Below are positions 29,101 through 35,649 of a stretch of 64,000 nucleotides of DNA, piece after piece. Location: positions 213,193 to 277,192 of the forward strand of contig NZ_RKLP01000010.1 in the NCBI RefSeq assembly GCF_004011865.1, in the 5' to 3' direction. Positions within the stretch are counted from its first letter, which is position 1; each line of letters opens with the position of its first letter. The translations under genes and the position numbers were made by a program. Source of the DNA: Prescottella agglutinans (GTDB lineage: Bacteria; Actinomycetota; Actinomycetes; Mycobacteriales; Mycobacteriaceae). The notes beneath the pieces are model-generated. The model was given only the letters and a program-made list of their open reading frames with translations, was not told the DNA's origin and made no database searches.

Positions 29101-32100
29101 CATGGTTCCGGTTGCGTTCCTGGCGGTCGACTCGTTGCCGATGACCGTCAACGGCAAGCTCGACGTCCGGGCGCTGCCGTCGGTGGACACGGTGCTCGGG
29201 CAGGGCAGCGGTGAGTCCCGCGCGCCGCGGGACGCCGTCGAGGAGACCCTGTGCCGCCTGTTCGGCGAGGTGCTCGAGTTGGCCGTCGACCTCGGGATCG
29301 ACGACAACTTCTTCGACCTCGGCGGCCACTCGCTGCTCGCGACCCGGCTGATCAGCCGGGCACGTGCGGAACTGTCCACAGAACTGACGATGCGCGACCT
29401 GTTCGAGGCGCCCACCGTCGCCGAACTCGCGGAGCGAGTCGCGGGCCGATCCGACTCGATCCGCCCGCTCCTGGTCGCGGGGGAGCGGCCCGAGCAATTG
29501 CCGCTCTCGCCGGCGCAGCAGCGGCTCTGGCTGATCCAGCAGATCGAGAAGGACACGGCCGAGTCCGCCAGTTCGTACAACTTCCCGATCGTGCTGCGCC
29601 TGCGCGGCGACCTCGACCCGGCCGCGTTCACCGAGGCCCTCGCCGACGTCGTCGCGCGGCACGAGGTGCTGCGCACCGTGTTCGGTGACCACGACGGCGA
29701 ACCGGTCCAGGTGATCCTCGCCGACGCACGTCCCGAGGTGACCGTCGTCGAGGCGGCTCCGGAGGAGGCGGCCGCGCTGGTGGCCGCCGCGGTCGGACGC
29801 CCGTTCGACCTGGCCACCGAGATTCCCGTGCGCGCCACGGTGATCCGCGTCGGTGATCGCGAGCAGGTGCTCGCCCTGGTCCTGCACCACATCGCCACCG
29901 ACGAGTGGTCGGACCGGCCGTTCCTGCGTGACCTGATGGTCGCGTACGGGGCACGCACGCAGGGTGCGGAGCCGCAATGGACTCCGTTGCCGGTGCAGTA
30001 CGCCGACTTCACGTTGTGGCAGCGGGCGCTGCTCGGTGACTCGTCCGACGGCGACTCGCTGATCAGCCGCCAGCTCGACTACTGGGCCGGCGTGCTCGAC
30101 GACGCGCCCGAGGAACTGGTGCTGCCGGCCGACCGCACTCGACCCGCGCGACCCAGCTTCGTCGGTGGCGCAATCGAACTCGATCTCGACACCGAGACCA
30201 CCGTGGCGCTGCGGGCGCTGGCCCGCGAGCACGGCGCGAGCATGTTCATGGTCCTGCATGCCGCGTCGGCCACCCTGCTGCAGCGGCTCGGTGCCGGCGA
30301 CGATCTGCCGCTGGGTGCGCCGGTGGCCGGGCGGGCGGAGCCGGGGCTCGACGAGTTGGTCGGCTTCTTCGTCAACACCGTGGTGCTCCGCACCGACGTC
30401 TCCGGTGACCCGACGTTCGCGGATCTGCTGGCGCGGGTCAGGGAGCTCGACCTGGCGGCGTTCTCGCACGCCGACGTGCCGTTCGAGGCTGTCGTCGAGC
30501 GCCTCAACCCGGCGCGCACGCTGGCCCGGAATCCGCTGTTCCAGGTGATGGTCGGCTACCACAGCCGTACCGCAGACCCGGCGCCGTCGGCCGACCTGGC
30601 GCTCGCACCGGTGTCGATCGAGGAGCGCACCGCCAAGTTCGACCTGGTGTTCAACTGGACGGAGTTCCTGGACGAGGACCGCGTGCAGTTGCGCCTCGAG
30701 TACAGCGCCGACCTGTTCGACGGGGACTCCGCCGACCGCATGGCCCGCCGCCAGATCGCGGTCCTCGGGGCCGTCGCCGCGGATCCCGCGACACGGGTGT
30801 CCGACGTCGACGTGTTCCTCTCCGGCGAGCGCGACGCGGTGCTGCGCGAGTTCAACGACACCGCACGTCCGGTCGAGGAGCTGACGCTGCCACAGGCGTT
30901 CGACCGGTGGGCGCGGGAGACGCCCGACGCGGTGGCCGTCGCGGACCGGGACGGTGAGGCGACGTTCGCCGAACTCGACAAGCGTTCCCGTCGGATCTCG
31001 GCGGTGCTCGCGGCGCGCGGGGTCCGCACCGAAAGCGTGGTGGGCCTGGCCGTTCCGCGTTCGATCGACATGGTGGCGTCGGTGCTCGCAGTGCTGCGCC
31101 TGGGCGCGGCGTACCTGCCGCTCGACCTGACCCACCCCGAGGACCGCATCTCGTACATGCTCGAGGACTCCGGTGCCGGGATCCTGCTGACGACGTCGTC
31201 GGAGTCGGCGCGCATCGCCGCGGCGGGCCTCGAGCGGGTCCTGCTCGACGATCCCCTCGTGATCGCCGAAACCTACGGTCGCGCAACCGACGGACTGCCG
31301 ACGCCGCCGGCCGGACTCGACCACGCCGCGTACGTGATCTACACCTCGGGCTCGACGGGACGGCCCAAGGGCGCGGTGCTGCCGCACGAGGGCATCATGA
31401 GCCTGGTCGCCACGGCCGAGGACCGGATGAAGCTGACGACCGGATCGGTGGTCATGCAGTTCGCGTCCGTCGGCTTCGACGTCGCGGTGTTCGAGTTGTC
31501 GATGGCGCTGTGCACCGGTTCGACGCTGGTGATCATCCCGGAGGAGGCGCGGGTCGCCGGTCCGGAACTCACCGACTTCATGCACGAACGGAACGTCACG
31601 CACGCGATCCTGCCGCCGTCGCTCATGGCCGCGCTGCCGCCGGGATGCCTGGTGCCGGAGGGCTGCACGGTCCTCGTCGGCACCGAGACGGTGCCGCCGG
31701 ACCTGATCGGGCGGTGGGCCGAGCGGCTGAATCTGCTGGCCGCGTACGGATTGACCGAGGCGACCGTCAACAACACCCTGTGGCAGGCACAGCCGGGGTG
31801 GACGCAGTCGGTGCCCATCGGCATCCCCGACCCCAACGAGCAGGCGTTCGTGCTCGACGACCTCCTGCGCCCGGTGCCTCCGGGCGTGCCGGGCGAGTTG
31901 TACATCGCCGGGCGCGGTCTGGCCCGCGGCTACCTCGGCAGGCCGGCGCTCACGGCGGGCCGGTTCGTCGCCAATCCGTTCGGCCCCGGACGCATGTACC
32001 GCACCGGTGACCGTGCGCGGTGGCGCACCGACGGGAACATCGACTTCCTGGGTCGCGTCGACGACCAGGTGAAGATCCGCGGATTCCGCATCGAACTCGG

Positions 32101-33946
32101 CGAGATCATCGCCGCCCTCGCCGGCCACCCGCAGGTCAGCCACGCCGCGGTGGTGGCCGACCGCGAGGGCGGCATCACCCGCCTGGTCGGTTACGTGTCG
32201 CCGGAGTTCGTCGACAGAGCGGACGCCACCCACACCGTGGATGCGGCGGAGGTCCGCGCGCACGCCGCGCAGACGCTGCCGGACTACATGGTGCCGACGA
32301 TGGTCGTGGTGCTGCCCGGCGCGCTGCCGCTCACCCCGAACGGCAAGCTCGACCGCAAGGCGTTGCCCGCGCCGGACTGGTCGGCGCTCGCCGGCGACGG
32401 CAGCCCGCGCGACGACGTCGAAACCGAACTGTGCGAGCTCTTCTCGGAGATCCTGCACCTGCCGGCGGTCGGCATCCACGACGGTTTCTTCGACCTGGGT
32501 GGGCACTCGATGGCGTCGATGAAGCTCGTCGGACGGGTCCGCGCCGTGTTCGGGTGCGACATCACGATCCGCGACGTGTTCGACGCCCCGACGGTGGCCG
32601 AACTGGCCGACGTCGTCCGGCGCGCCGAGAACCCGGCGCGGCCGGCGCTGGTGGCGACCGCGGCCACCGCTCCCGTTCCGCAGGCCCCGGTCCAGCGACT
32701 GCACTGGCTGCGTCACCGCGCCGCCGGGGCGTCCGCGCGCGCCGACCACGCGCTGGCGCTGCAACTGCGCGAGCGCATCGATCCCGAGGTGCTGGCGCGG
32801 GCGCTCGACGACGTCGTCGACCGGCACGTGCCGCTGCGGACCGTGTTCGCCCCGGACGGTTCCGAGGTGTTCGCCTCCGATGGTCCGCGGCCGGGCGTCG
32901 ACGTGATCGACGTCGGCGACGACGATCTGCACCGGCGGGCCTACGAGTTGGCGCAGTTGCGGATCGACCTCACCGGGGAGGCTCCGCTGCGCGTGCACCT
33001 GGTGAGCGACGACGCCGGACGTCAGGTGCTGCTGCTCACGATGCACTACCTCGCGGTGGACGAATGGTCGGTCGTGCCCCTGCTCGGAGACCTGTTGTCG
33101 GCCTACGCGTCCCGCACCGGGGGTAGCGAGCCGTCGTGGGAGCCGCTCGCGGTGGAGTACCCGGACTACGTGCGCTGGCAGCAGCAGTTGCTCGGCGACC
33201 CGGCCGATTCGTCGAGCCGGCACACCCACCAGCTCGAGTACTGGCGGAACAGGCTGTCCAACATGCCCTCCCGGCTGCACCTTCCCGCCCCGGCGGGGGT
33301 GCGGGAGCCGCGGCGCGAGATGGTGCCGATCGTGATCGACGCCGACCTGCACGACGGGATCGACCGGCTCGCCGTCCGTACCGGGACGAGCATGTTCATG
33401 ATCCTGCAGGCGGCGTTGGCCACGCTGCTGACGCGGAGCGGTGCGGGCACCGACATCCCGATCGGTTCGCTCGTCGCGGGCCGGACCGAGGACGCGCTCG
33501 CCCCGATGATCGGGTGCTTCTTCAACGTCGTCGTGATGCGGACCGACACGAGCGGGGACCCGGACTTCGAGGAACTGCTCGCCCGCATCCGCACCTCCAA
33601 TCTGGAGGCGCTCGATCACCAGGACGTCGGATTCGCCTATGTCGCAGCCGAACTCGGCGGCGGCGTCCGCTATCCGCAGGTGATGCTGGTCCACCACGAG
33701 CAGGCGCGCTTCGATGCGCTCGAGGGGGTGCTCGACGGCTTCCTGCCGGTGCCGGTCGGGCTGCCGTCGGCGGAGCTGACCCTCAGCTTCTACGAGCCGG
33801 TCGGGTCGGGTCCGGTGCACGCCTACTTCGAGTTCTCCACCGGTGCGCTCGACCGCGACGCGGTCGTGGGGTGGGCGCGGGAGCTGTCGTCGCTGGTGGC
33901 GTCGGTCGTGAACGGGGAGGTGTGGCCCGCGGCGGATCGGCTGTGA
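17162..33946 (+). CDS. Four-module hydroxamate-siderophore nonribosomal peptide synthetase with terminal C domain
   Basis: This 5594-residue synthetase has the order C1-A1-T1-E1, C2-A2-T2-E2, C3-A3-T3, C4-A4-T4, C5. Phosphopantetheine serines are Ser1004, Ser2515, Ser4057 and Ser5116. C1, C2 and C4 have intact HHxxxD motifs (151, 1669, 4242), as do both E domains (1180, 2705). C3 reads QF at 3183-3184 and C5 reads HY at 5295-5296. Ten-residue codes read by eye are A1 DINYWGGIGK (known for formyl-hydroxyornithine), A2 DVPHASLVEK (serine-like), A3 DMENLGLINK (known for hydroxyornithine) and A4 DVFILGAVNK (not assigned). The predicted chain is D-fhOrn, D-Ser, L-hOrn, X. The layout matches erythrochelin-type synthetases, where a terminal C domain releases the product as a diketopiperazine. 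Rhequichelin of R. equi is a plausible relative. There is no thioesterase. The ATG at 17162 has a weak ribosome site. Confidence 0.93.
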   Translation: MSADHLPAAPMPDASVAGLPITAAQSEILVAQQLDPQSTVYNLSLVVEATGPIDLDRAVEAIRRTVGHAEALHVRFRVGEDRTLRQVPVPSDAWPLEVVDVRDAADPEAAAQEWMDRDMAAVVDVTGDDALFAHALLRLADDHTLWYQRYHHSIVDGFGISLIVADMVARYDDPDLESKAGAWALRDLVDADVDYRGSARFEADRDYWLAQILDAPEPPQICAGGADASATPESTTVTIDAAIADALYEFASAAGIRRTRLPMALIVAYMHRVTGLRDLTVSVPMAARVGRAMRRTPGMASTILPVTFHVDPGATVGDLARAIDAQLVATLRHGRFRGEDLAREVRAIDPDRRVFGPGINSMMFEHVLEFAGHPAHIRGSVTGPVQDLDFSIQGGEDGEPIRIDLRAPAGQRAELLRHEERLAHFVSQFLRNPMAAVGALEPMTDDERRRVLVDWNDTAEPQPSRTVPELFADAVRLDPDAEALVAGDRRLTYRELSERVAQLAHHLRDRGLQPEEVVAVGLPRSAEMVVGLLAVLCAGGAFVPLDPSWPQERRDSVRADAAARLVLTGPGGVDAGTDSVHVDLADWSHGDQPTDLPDGDLDGRRLAYVIFTSGSTGRPKGAMIRHEAICARLLWQRERILGFGAADASLFKAPLSFDISVNEILLPLVSGGRLIVTEPGGERDPQYLLDLIARERVTFVYLVSSMLDVLLDLARGTDLLAGLRHVWCGGEVLTPDLFDRFRRQLSTTLYHGYGPAEATIGVSHVIYRDDAARIATSIGRPNPNTQLYVLDSQLRPVPEGIGGELYAGGYLLGRGYVGAPGLTAARFVANPFGDDGSRLYRTGDLARWSADGTLDFLGRADNQVKIRGMRLELEDVEAALASSPDVRHSAVLVRKTPAGANYLAAYVVADGDGQPSVDALRAWASDKLPEYMVPSAFVVLDAFPLTPNGKLDRRALPEPDLAAASEHVAPRTALESALCAMIAEVLGLEQVGVTDDFFALGGDSIVAIALVNQARREGFSISARDIFQLRTAAALAAAVDGRVEDAADTDDVAVGEIPATPVVARVCAPGTDVRTFHQWVSVQTPAGLDEATATAALQAVVDRHDALRARWNRETGTLVVPETAAPVTIHVSDVSGDVDAAVAADREIVVDLLDPESGIMLQAALFHCADAPGRLLLVAHHLVVDGVSWRILLEDFARAATAILAGAAEPTTGSAGVDLPPVGTSLRRWAQLSDERARSGAFDDELGYWRSVTAPGTLEIGSRALDPATDTWATADTATVETTAEVAAPLLTEVPAAYHAGAGDVLVAALALALRRWRGGDGSDLDVLVDLEGHGREEHLVRRAGTALDVSRTAGWFTTVYPVRLDVAPDDVPSALKSVKEQLRRVPNNGFGYGALRYLNNSGGDLATGTTPPVLFNYLGRVASGAGVDWLPTATGGASDPAMPIGHALTVDVIATDGPDGPTLHTTLSWADGVLSRAEVDEFADRWRAALRQIAAAVADGGHTPSDFPLVPLAQVDVDHVAEATPTLADILPTTPLQDGIYFHSVYERDGVADTEPDPYVVQQIVELTGEVDAVALHRALQGVVDRHAVLRAALRPLSDGRVVQVVSARADVPMTVLDLSGDPDRSGTVDRMLAADRLRGFDFERPPLVRYTLVRTEPAKFLLLQSIHHVVADGWSVPVMLRELMALYSPSGTPLALPAPAPYRNYLGWLASRDRDASLEVWRQALAFADEPPTLPFAPAAGAKGVRSVEVSLSDTATAALDRLGRDRGLTVSTLVHGAWGLLLARLTGRRDVLFGSTVSGRGGDLPGIESMVGLFINTVPARLRLRPDETAADVLARWQSEQSALLEHQYVGLGELRRLTGLQELFETLVVVENYPIGSTAIADPSGTVRLTGIRFDEHPPYPLTLIAVPGDRLRFEVKYDAARVGGATAAQMADGLAALLSALPEAIDRPVAALALAGRPAPAPRTEFPSTTVTALLEEQAARTPEATAVVFEGRSLTYRQLHERANRLAHMLIDLGVRPEAKVAVALPRSLELMVALLAVGKAGGAYVPLDTGYPAERLAYMLDDSAPVCVLTTAAVAAALPQGGAETIRVDEIDLDGYPVERPEVAPSPQHPAYVIYTSGSTGRPKGVVVPHVGLVNRLLWMQTFRPILGTDRVLQKTPSSFDVSVPEFFGPLLAGATLVLARPDGHRDPEYLAELIVDERITRAHFVPSMLELFLAEPKARACAGLRVVAASGEALPLSVARRFADVLPGALLDNLYGPTEASVEVSFAAAVQDLPTTAAAVPIGLPVSNTGLYVLDPYLQSVVDGGTGELYLAGPQLARGYLGRPDVTADRFVADPFGAPGERMYRTGDIVRRGANGAIEYLGRADDQVKLRGFRIELGEIEAQLASHPEVAHAAAVIREDIPGHQQLVGYLVADPALDTEAVRRHVGRALPEFMVPTALVVVEALPLSPSGKLDRRALPAPTVQNRTSTDGSAPSGRSAVVAGLVAEVLGRDTVGEDDDFFALGGDSILAIRLVNLARREGISITPRQIFEQRTARELARLIGDTGTSADESAPTRAPITTTGDTLPMPVVHRLSEWSGGTDRFNQAVLLHSPAGSTAENITTALQSVLDHHDGLRQCLTRHAPGVWSLHIAERGTVAPSLRRVDVSGHDEAQLRAVIGTESAAAADRLDPASGAVVEAVWFDAGEHDLGRLLLVAHHLVVDGVSWRVLLEDLPMAWVAARSDLPAALDPVGTSLKEYAEIVTAHAQQPARLGELAHWREITSSGAELVPSAQGDATIGTGSSRTVRLTVADTEAVLTAVPALAHADVTDVLVTALRIAVTRWFAEQGRASDLLVDLERHGREELSAGVDLSRTVGWFTNITPVRLPGGSDGVQALKSVKEALRAAPNGGIGYGMLRYTNARTAGMLAAGASAQVLFNYLGRMPAGLVGPWSTAPETDVLATEPDADMGGPYRLLVNALCEDTPDGPVLSAVFGWSEPDLSAADARALSDGWAAALSELAVLASQHDGPAALTPSDVPLTALTQGEIDTVVDAAPTAVETIWPLSPLQEGLYFQAGIADGADIYTAQFSLDFDRHLDLERLAAAIRTLQRRNPTLRAGFASAGLSAPVQFVTAGLDVPITEVDLRDLDDAAREDRAAQLMLADRLTPFDLAAPPLWRALVLRLGEDRDRLVINRQFLLWDGWSNGLVVSQLLALYETGGDDTGFVTPDGGFDDYLSWLAGRDGDAARAAWERTLSGLAEPTLLARRTGAPAGLPDRRDAVLSRELGERLRAQATRAGVTFNAILNAALGLVLAGATGRGDVVFGTTVAGRPPEVPGIDSVVGMFLNTVPVRMSLQPNESVADLMRRTQSERLELMPHDYLGLAAIQRTSEHRELFDVLYVLQNFVDENQVSALHSAHDISGGDSIDHTHYPLTVVVTPGAETKVKFEFHPDKVAASDAERMLESFVGLLEQFAGDLDVLVGRTNTLTPADRALLAVRQVETDHPVPERTIADLFAETAQRIPDATALVFGDVSVAYADLDARINRMARVLLAHGAGPERIVALALPRSVETVVALFAVLRTGAAYLPLELDHPAERLVGMLDDARPVTMVTTAAVAESLSAATVDAIVLDDATVRDTLGAADGSALPGAELGGFAPGTPGRMDHPAYVIYTSGSTGRPKGVVTPYRGLTNMQYNHREAIFDPVVRGEDGRTLRIAHTVSFAFDMSWEELLWLVEGHEVHICDETLRRDARALVAYGDEHEIDVVNVTPTYARHLIEEGLLDDGPGRHRPPLVLLGGEAVSDHVWDTLRDTDGTCGYNLYGPTEYTINTLGGGTMDSATPTVGRPIWNTVAHILDGWLRPVADGVPGELYISGVGLARGYLDRFGLTAERFVADPIVGGGARMYRTGDLVRRGVDGNIDFLGRTDDQVKIRGHRVELGEVESVLAAHDAVRQAAVIADAGPGGIKRLVAYVVPGREGAADDVAAHARKVLPDYMVPVAFLAVDSLPMTVNGKLDVRALPSVDTVLGQGSGESRAPRDAVEETLCRLFGEVLELAVDLGIDDNFFDLGGHSLLATRLISRARAELSTELTMRDLFEAPTVAELAERVAGRSDSIRPLLVAGERPEQLPLSPAQQRLWLIQQIEKDTAESASSYNFPIVLRLRGDLDPAAFTEALADVVARHEVLRTVFGDHDGEPVQVILADARPEVTVVEAAPEEAAALVAAAVGRPFDLATEIPVRATVIRVGDREQVLALVLHHIATDEWSDRPFLRDLMVAYGARTQGAEPQWTPLPVQYADFTLWQRALLGDSSDGDSLISRQLDYWAGVLDDAPEELVLPADRTRPARPSFVGGAIELDLDTETTVALRALAREHGASMFMVLHAASATLLQRLGAGDDLPLGAPVAGRAEPGLDELVGFFVNTVVLRTDVSGDPTFADLLARVRELDLAAFSHADVPFEAVVERLNPARTLARNPLFQVMVGYHSRTADPAPSADLALAPVSIEERTAKFDLVFNWTEFLDEDRVQLRLEYSADLFDGDSADRMARRQIAVLGAVAADPATRVSDVDVFLSGERDAVLREFNDTARPVEELTLPQAFDRWARETPDAVAVADRDGEATFAELDKRSRRISAVLAARGVRTESVVGLAVPRSIDMVASVLAVLRLGAAYLPLDLTHPEDRISYMLEDSGAGILLTTSSESARIAAAGLERVLLDDPLVIAETYGRATDGLPTPPAGLDHAAYVIYTSGSTGRPKGAVLPHEGIMSLVATAEDRMKLTTGSVVMQFASVGFDVAVFELSMALCTGSTLVIIPEEARVAGPELTDFMHERNVTHAILPPSLMAALPPGCLVPEGCTVLVGTETVPPDLIGRWAERLNLLAAYGLTEATVNNTLWQAQPGWTQSVPIGIPDPNEQAFVLDDLLRPVPPGVPGELYIAGRGLARGYLGRPALTAGRFVANPFGPGRMYRTGDRARWRTDGNIDFLGRVDDQVKIRGFRIELGEIIAALAGHPQVSHAAVVADREGGITRLVGYVSPEFVDRADATHTVDAAEVRAHAAQTLPDYMVPTMVVVLPGALPLTPNGKLDRKALPAPDWSALAGDGSPRDDVETELCELFSEILHLPAVGIHDGFFDLGGHSMASMKLVGRVRAVFGCDITIRDVFDAPTVAELADVVRRAENPARPALVATAATAPVPQAPVQRLHWLRHRAAGASARADHALALQLRERIDPEVLARALDDVVDRHVPLRTVFAPDGSEVFASDGPRPGVDVIDVGDDDLHRRAYELAQLRIDLTGEAPLRVHLVSDDAGRQVLLLTMHYLAVDEWSVVPLLGDLLSAYASRTGGSEPSWEPLAVEYPDYVRWQQQLLGDPADSSSRHTHQLEYWRNRLSNMPSRLHLPAPAGVREPRREMVPIVIDADLHDGIDRLAVRTGTSMFMILQAALATLLTRSGAGTDIPIGSLVAGRTEDALAPMIGCFFNVVVMRTDTSGDPDFEELLARIRTSNLEALDHQDVGFAYVAAELGGGVRYPQVMLVHHEQARFDALEGVLDGFLPVPVGLPSAELTLSFYEPVGSGPVHAYFEFSTGALDRDAVVGWARELSSLVASVVNGEVWPAADRL

Positions 33947-33986
33947 CGAGTCACACGCCGACCCCGGTATCGGTAGGCTCCCCTAA

Positions 33987-34005
33987 TGAGGGTAGCCTTT
34001 GCTAT
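33987..34005. promoter_or_regulatory. Probable iron box upstream of ornithine monooxygenase
   Basis: TGAGGGTAGCCTTTGCTAT matches the IdeR consensus at 12 of 19 positions. It is weaker than the other three boxes in the window but is correctly placed, 61 bases before the start of a siderophore gene. A second TAGGCT half-like element lies at 33974-33979. Confidence 0.55.
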
Positions 34006-34066
34006 CTTCTGCAACGGAAGATGCGGGGACCCGGCGGCGGTCGGAGCTACAGGACGGACATGAGCG

Positions 34067-35404
34067 ATGACTGACAGTCAACGAGTCGGCGGTGCGGAAA
34101 CGCTCGACGTGGTCGGGATCGGGTTCGGTCCCTCGAACCTCGCGCTCGCGATCGCGATCGAGGAGCACAACGCGGAGTGTCCTCCCGACGAGCGGATCAC
34201 CGCTCGCTTCTTCGAGAAGCAGGAGGAGTTCGGCTGGCACCGGGGCATGCTCCTCGACGGCGCGACCATGCAGATCGCGTTCCCGAAGGATCTGGTCACG
34301 TTCCGCAACCCGCGCAGCGGATACAGCTTCTTCTCGTACCTGCACGATCACGGGCGGCTGGTCGACTTCGTGAACCACCAGACGTTCTTCCCCACGCGGG
34401 TCGAGTTCCAGGACTACCTGCAGTGGGCGGCCGCGCGCGTCACCGCGGACGTCCGGTACGGCACCACGGTCAGCGCGGTCGAGGGGATCGAGGACGCGGG
34501 CGCGGTGGACCGGTTCGCGATCTCGCTCGCGGACGGCACCGTCGTCCACGCCCGAAATGTCGTGGTGGGTGCGGGATTGCGGGAACGACTACCGGAGTGG
34601 GCTACTCCGTCGGCGCGGTGCTTCCACAACCACCAGTTCCTCTTCCGCATCGCGGAGATGCCGGAGCCGGTGCATCAGCGGTTCGTCGTCCTCGGCGCCG
34701 GCCAGAGTGCGGCCGAGGTGGTGCAGTACCTGCACAGCAACTACCCCGAGGCCGAGGTCCACAGCGTCTTCTCGCGGTTCGGGTTCAGCCCGGCCGACGA
34801 CAGCCCGTACGCGAACCGGATCTTCGATCCCGGCACCGTGGACGAGCTGCATGCCGCGCCCGCGGCCGAGCGGGCACGACTGCTCGAGCTGCACCGCGGC
34901 ACCAACTACTCGGTGGTCGACATCGAGCTGATCAACGAGCTGTACGCCACCGAGTACCAGGAGCTGGTCCGCGGCGAGCGGCGGCTGTTCATGCGACGCG
35001 CGTCCGAGGTCAGCGCGGTGCGCGAGGACTCCGACGGCATCGAGGTCTCGGTGCACAGCACTCTCGACGGCCTCACCGACACGTTGGCGTGCGACGCACT
35101 GGTGTTGGCCACCGGATTCTCGGCGACCCCGCTGGACTCGCTGTTCGGCGAGTCGTTTCCCGGCATCGGCCCGGACCGCGGCATCGGCCGCGATTACCGA
35201 CTCGATGTCGGACCGGAGGTCCGGGCGGGCATCTACATGCAGGGCGGAACGGAGAAAACGCACGGTTTGACGGCGTCATTGCTGTCCAATGTCGCGGTGC
35301 GCGCGGGGGAAATCCTCAATTCGATTCTCGCTCATCGAGATATCGGCGGACGCCTTGCTAGGCTGAGCGAAGACAACCCGTACGCGACAAGCGAGGTCAG
35401 ATGA
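34067..35404 (+). CDS. L-ornithine N5-monooxygenase (siderophore biosynthesis)
   Basis: This 445-residue flavin-dependent N-hydroxylating monooxygenase belongs to the SidA/PvdA/IucD family. The FAD-binding motif GIGFGPSN is at 17-24, the NADPH-binding motif GAGQSAAE starts at 210, and the family ATGF motif is at 348-351. The region [20 protein letters not shown] is typical of ornithine or lysine N-hydroxylases. It would hydroxylate the side-chain nitrogen of L-ornithine using NADPH and O2, giving hydroxyornithine for modules 3 and 4 of the NRPS and, after formylation, for module 1. Ornithine rather than lysine is favoured because the NRPS codes match hydroxyornithine. The MbtH gene overlaps its stop by four bases. 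Confidence 0.93.
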   Translation: MTDSQRVGGAETLDVVGIGFGPSNLALAIAIEEHNAECPPDERITARFFEKQEEFGWHRGMLLDGATMQIAFPKDLVTFRNPRSGYSFFSYLHDHGRLVDFVNHQTFFPTRVEFQDYLQWAAARVTADVRYGTTVSAVEGIEDAGAVDRFAISLADGTVVHARNVVVGAGLRERLPEWATPSARCFHNHQFLFRIAEMPEPVHQRFVVLGAGQSAAEVVQYLHSNYPEAEVHSVFSRFGFSPADDSPYANRIFDPGTVDELHAAPAAERARLLELHRGTNYSVVDIELINELYATEYQELVRGERRLFMRRASEVSAVREDSDGIEVSVHSTLDGLTDTLACDALVLATGFSATPLDSLFGESFPGIGPDRGIGRDYRLDVGPEVRAGIYMQGGTEKTHGLTASLLSNVAVRAGEILNSILAHRDIGGRLARLSEDNPYATSEVR

Positions 35405-35634
35405 GCACCAATCCGTTCGACGACGAAGACGGCCGCTTCTACGTGCTGGTCAACGATGAAGACCAGCATTCCCTGTGGCCGACGTTCTCCGAGGTCCCGC
35501 AGGGCTGGAGGATCGTCTTCGGTGAGGATTCGCGTCAGGCGTGCGTCGAATACGTCGAGAAGAACTGGACCGACATGCGGCCGAAGAGCCTGCGCGAGGC
35601 CATGGAGCAGGATCAGAAGAACGCCGAGAAGTAA
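35401..35634 (+). CDS. MbtH-like protein
   Basis: This 77-residue MbtH family protein has the signature residues [15 protein letters not shown] and the C-terminal DMRPKSLRE. MbtH proteins bind adenylation domains and are needed for their solubility and activity, so this one should serve the NRPS at 17162 and perhaps the second NRPS at 57586. The start overlaps the monooxygenase stop (ATGA), making the pair a two-gene unit. The length is normal for the family (about 70 residues) plus a short charged tail. Confidence 0.96.
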   Translation: MSTNPFDDEDGRFYVLVNDEDQHSLWPTFSEVPQGWRIVFGEDSRQACVEYVEKNWTDMRPKSLREAMEQDQKNAEK

Positions 35635-35649
35635 TCCGTCCGCTGCCGG

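Noticed and set aside
25355..33820. Minus-strand ORF of about 2800 codons opposite the siderophore NRPS
   Set aside because: It is a mirror artefact of GC-rich codon use. The plus strand has all NRPS motifs, while the minus product is low complexity with no recognisable domain.
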